64,000 nucleotides of DNA, taken from positions 2,852,001-2,916,000 of the forward strand of contig NZ_CP017248.1 in the NCBI RefSeq assembly GCF_001735805.1, given 5' to 3'. A program made the translations under genes and the position numbers. The notes below the pieces were generated by a model that worked only from the letters and a program-made list of their open reading frames with translations, did not search any database and was not told the DNA's origin. The stretch is from Streptomyces fodineus (GTDB lineage Bacteria; Actinomycetota; Actinomycetes; Streptomycetales; Streptomycetaceae). Positions 61,857 to 64,000 of the stretch are shown here, in pieces; the first letter of the stretch is position 1, and every line of letters starts with the position of its first letter.

Positions 61857-64000
61857 ATGACTACGCACACCGCGAACGACCTTCGCCCCATCCGGTCCCC
61901 GCGCGGGATCCCCCTGCTGGGCCACACGCCGCAGATTCCCGACACCAACCCGGTGGAGTACTTCAACGAGCTGTCCAAGCAGTTCCCCGAGGGCATCTAC
62001 GGCATGGACATCGCAGGCATCGAGCAGGTCTTCGTCTACGACCCTGACCTGGTGGCCGAGGTCTGCGACGAGACGCGGTTCTTCAAGCAGATCGAGAAGA
62101 CGCCGCTGAGCCATGTTCGGGACTACACGGGGGCGGGCCTGTTCACGGCCCACCAGCACGAAGAGGAATGGGCCATGGCCCACCGGATCCTGCTGCCGGC
62201 CTTCAGCCAGCGGGCCATGAAGACCTACTTCGGTCAGATGCTGGAGATCGCCCAGAACCTCGTCGGCAAGTGGGAGAGCCGGGAGGGTCAGCCGGTCGCC
62301 ATCACCGACGACTACACCCGGCTCACCCTGGACACCATCGCCCTGTCCGGCTTCGGCTACCGCTTCCGGTCCTACGACAAGGAGGAGCTGCACCCCTTCC
62401 TCAACTCGCTGCTGGAGGCGCTGATCGAGTCGATGCGGCGCTCTCAGGAGCTGCCGATGATGACCAAGCTCCGCAAGGCGGACGACAGGAAGTACCGCCA
62501 GAACATCCAGCTGATGCGTGACCTGGTCGAGAGCGTGATCAAGGAGCGCCGCGAGGGGAAGGGCACCGGCGAGGAGGACCTGCTCGGCCTGATGCTGGAG
62601 GCCACCGACCCGGAGACCGGCAAGCTGCTGGCGGACGACAACGTCCGCGACCAGGTGGTGACCTTCCTGATCGCCGGTCACGAGACCACCAGTGGCCTGC
62701 TGTCGTTCGCCACGTACTCGCTGATGCGCAACCCGCACGTGCTGGCGCAGGCGTACGCCGAGGTCGACCGCCTGCTGCCCGGTGACACGGTCCCGGACTA
62801 CGACACGATCATGCAGCTCGACGTGATCCCGCGGATCCTGGAGGAGACCCTGCGCCTGTGGGCTCCCATCCCGCTGATCGCCAAGGCGCCCATCGACGAC
62901 ACCGTCATCGGCGACCGGTACGAGCTGAGGAAGGGAACCAGGGCCAACATCCTCATGGGCGCGCTGCACTCCCACCCCAAGGCGTGGGACCGGCCGGAGG
63001 AGTTCGACATCGACCGGTGGCTGCCGGAGAACCGCGTGGAACAGCACCCGCACGCCTACAAGCCGTTCGGCAACGGTGTGCGTGCCTGCATCGGCCGCCA
63101 GTTCGCGCTCACCGAGGCCCGCCTGGCGCTTGCGCTCGTGCTGCAGAAGTTCAGGTTCTCCGACACCACCGACTACAAGATGGACGTCCGCGAGGCGCTG
63201 ACGCGCAAGCCCGGCGACTTCCAGTTGGTCGTCCGCAAGCGTCAGGACCACCAGCGGACCGTCTTCGGCGCCGCCGACCTGCAGACCGGCGACACGCAGG
63301 CGCAGACAGCGGTCAGCGGCGTCGGTGTGAACCTGACCGTCGCCTACGGCTCCAGCCTCGGCTCCTGCGAGGACCTGGCGCGCACCATCGCCGACCGCGG
63401 TGAGCGCTCCGGGTTCGGCACCACGCTGATGAGCCTGGACGAGCTGGGCGACAACCTGCCCACCGAGGGTCTGCTCGTCGTCGTAGCCGCCAGCTACAAC
63501 GGCAAGGCACCCGACAACGCCCAGCGCTTCGACGACCTGCTCGCCGCCGGCCTGCCCGAGGGCTCGCTGTCCAACGTGCGGTTCGCGCTCCTGGGCGCCG
63601 GCAACACCCAGTGGGTGGCCACCTACCAGGCATTCCCCAAGCGGATCACGGAAGGTCTGCTGGCCGCCGGCGCCACGCCCGTCGTCGAGCGCGGCATCGC
63701 GGACGCCGCCGGTGACTTCGACGGCATGGCGAGTCGCTGGATGGACACCCTGTGGGCCACCCTGGCCGAGGAGTACGCCGCCGACACCTCCGAGGCGAGC
63801 GGCCCGCGTTACCAGGTCCAGCTGCTCACCGAGTCCGACGTGCGCCCCGCCATCGTCTCCGAGCAGGCGTACCCGCTCACGGTGGTGGCCAACGAGGAGC
63901 TCGTGGCCGACGCGACCGGCCTGTGGGACTTCCAGATCGAGCCGCCGCGCCCGTCCGCGAAGTCCATCACCGTCGAGCTGCCCGAGGGTGTCACCTACGA
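61857..64000 (+). CDS. CYP102-type self-sufficient P450/NADPH-P450 reductase fusion, 3' end off window
   Basis: At least 714 codons, start ATG 61857 with GAGGAG upstream; runs off the right edge. P450 domain (about 10-460): LIAGHETTSGLL (I helix), EETLRLWAP (ExxR), heme motif FGNGVRACIGRQ with Cys411. A linker leads to an FMN flavodoxin-like domain (about 490-640; VAYGSSLGSCEDLARTIADRG, VVVAASYNGKAPDNAQRF), then the start of the FAD/NADPH domain (YQVQLLTESDVRP). CYP102 enzymes hydroxylate fatty acids near the terminus without a separate redox partner. Five operator-like palindromes lie upstream. Confidence 0.95.
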   Translation, partial: MTTHTANDLRPIRSPRGIPLLGHTPQIPDTNPVEYFNELSKQFPEGIYGMDIAGIEQVFVYDPDLVAEVCDETRFFKQIEKTPLSHVRDYTGAGLFTAHQHEEEWAMAHRILLPAFSQRAMKTYFGQMLEIAQNLVGKWESREGQPVAITDDYTRLTLDTIALSGFGYRFRSYDKEELHPFLNSLLEALIESMRRSQELPMMTKLRKADDRKYRQNIQLMRDLVESVIKERREGKGTGEEDLLGLMLEATDPETGKLLADDNVRDQVVTFLIAGHETTSGLLSFATYSLMRNPHVLAQAYAEVDRLLPGDTVPDYDTIMQLDVIPRILEETLRLWAPIPLIAKAPIDDTVIGDRYELRKGTRANILMGALHSHPKAWDRPEEFDIDRWLPENRVEQHPHAYKPFGNGVRACIGRQFALTEARLALALVLQKFRFSDTTDYKMDVREALTRKPGDFQLVVRKRQDHQRTVFGAADLQTGDTQAQTAVSGVGVNLTVAYGSSLGSCEDLARTIADRGERSGFGTTLMSLDELGDNLPTEGLLVVVAASYNGKAPDNAQRFDDLLAAGLPEGSLSNVRFALLGAGNTQWVATYQAFPKRITEGLLAAGATPVVERGIADAAGDFDGMASRWMDTLWATLAEEYAADTSEASGPRYQVQLLTESDVRPAIVSEQAYPLTVVANEELVADATGLWDFQIEPPRPSAKSITVELPEGVTY

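Overview
The window is a high-GC actinobacterial chromosome segment, almost certainly Streptomyces. Supporting signs are the G/C third-position bias, a DasR-like regulator with dre operators, SflB (SepF-like) and SsgA-like cell-division proteins, fused SpoIIE-phosphatase/HATPase regulators, a perfect CebR box and a CYP102-type fused P450. About 55 protein genes can be supported. I see no rRNA, tRNA, CRISPR array or insertion sequence.

Layout, left half (1-39.7 kb). (1) A chitobiose-type sugar ABC importer (1-3010) diverges from a DasR-like GntR gene across three dre-like sites. (2) Two small genes follow (DUF6299-like, DUF5999-like). (3) An aromatic acyl-CoA catabolic cluster (5.3-13.2 kb) holds RidA, acyl-CoA dehydrogenase, CoA ligase, PaaX-type regulator, a fused flavin monooxygenase/old-yellow-enzyme protein and an enoyl-CoA hydratase; it best fits an anthraniloyl- or salicylyl-CoA route. 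(4) A catabolic arginine operon (arcA-arcB-permease). (5) A compact putative RiPP locus (17.9-20.5 kb): a 30-codon peptide ORF, a cobalamin-type radical SAM enzyme and a DUF5825 protein. (6) The Hen1/Pnkp RNA-repair pair. (7) Housekeeping-type genes: lipoprotein, DD-carboxypeptidase, LLM oxidoreductase, MazG-like, AAA ATPase, sflB. (8) A membrane protein, YceI with its MarR regulator, and mutA-mutB-meaB.

Right half (39.8-64 kb) looks accessory and is rich in regulators: an ATGA-coupled oxidase-TetR-hydrolase operon behind an 11-bp inverted repeat; a secreted GH12 cellulase under a CebR box; two paralogous PAS/GAF/PP2C/HATPase proteins, one frameshifted; a lipid kinase; an AI-2E family protein; an HdeD-like protein; a class-I P450 operon (ferredoxin, ferredoxin reductase, P450) ending in a broken alcohol dehydrogenase; and a TetR-CYP102 pair whose palindrome recurs about 3 kb away in front of a small secreted His/Asp-rich protein.

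The most promising undescribed items are the minimal RiPP locus with its promoter-embedded inverted repeat, the shared promoter/operator element of the aromatic-CoA cluster, and the CATACG palindrome regulon around CYP102. Family assignments rest on reading translated motifs; no database search was run.
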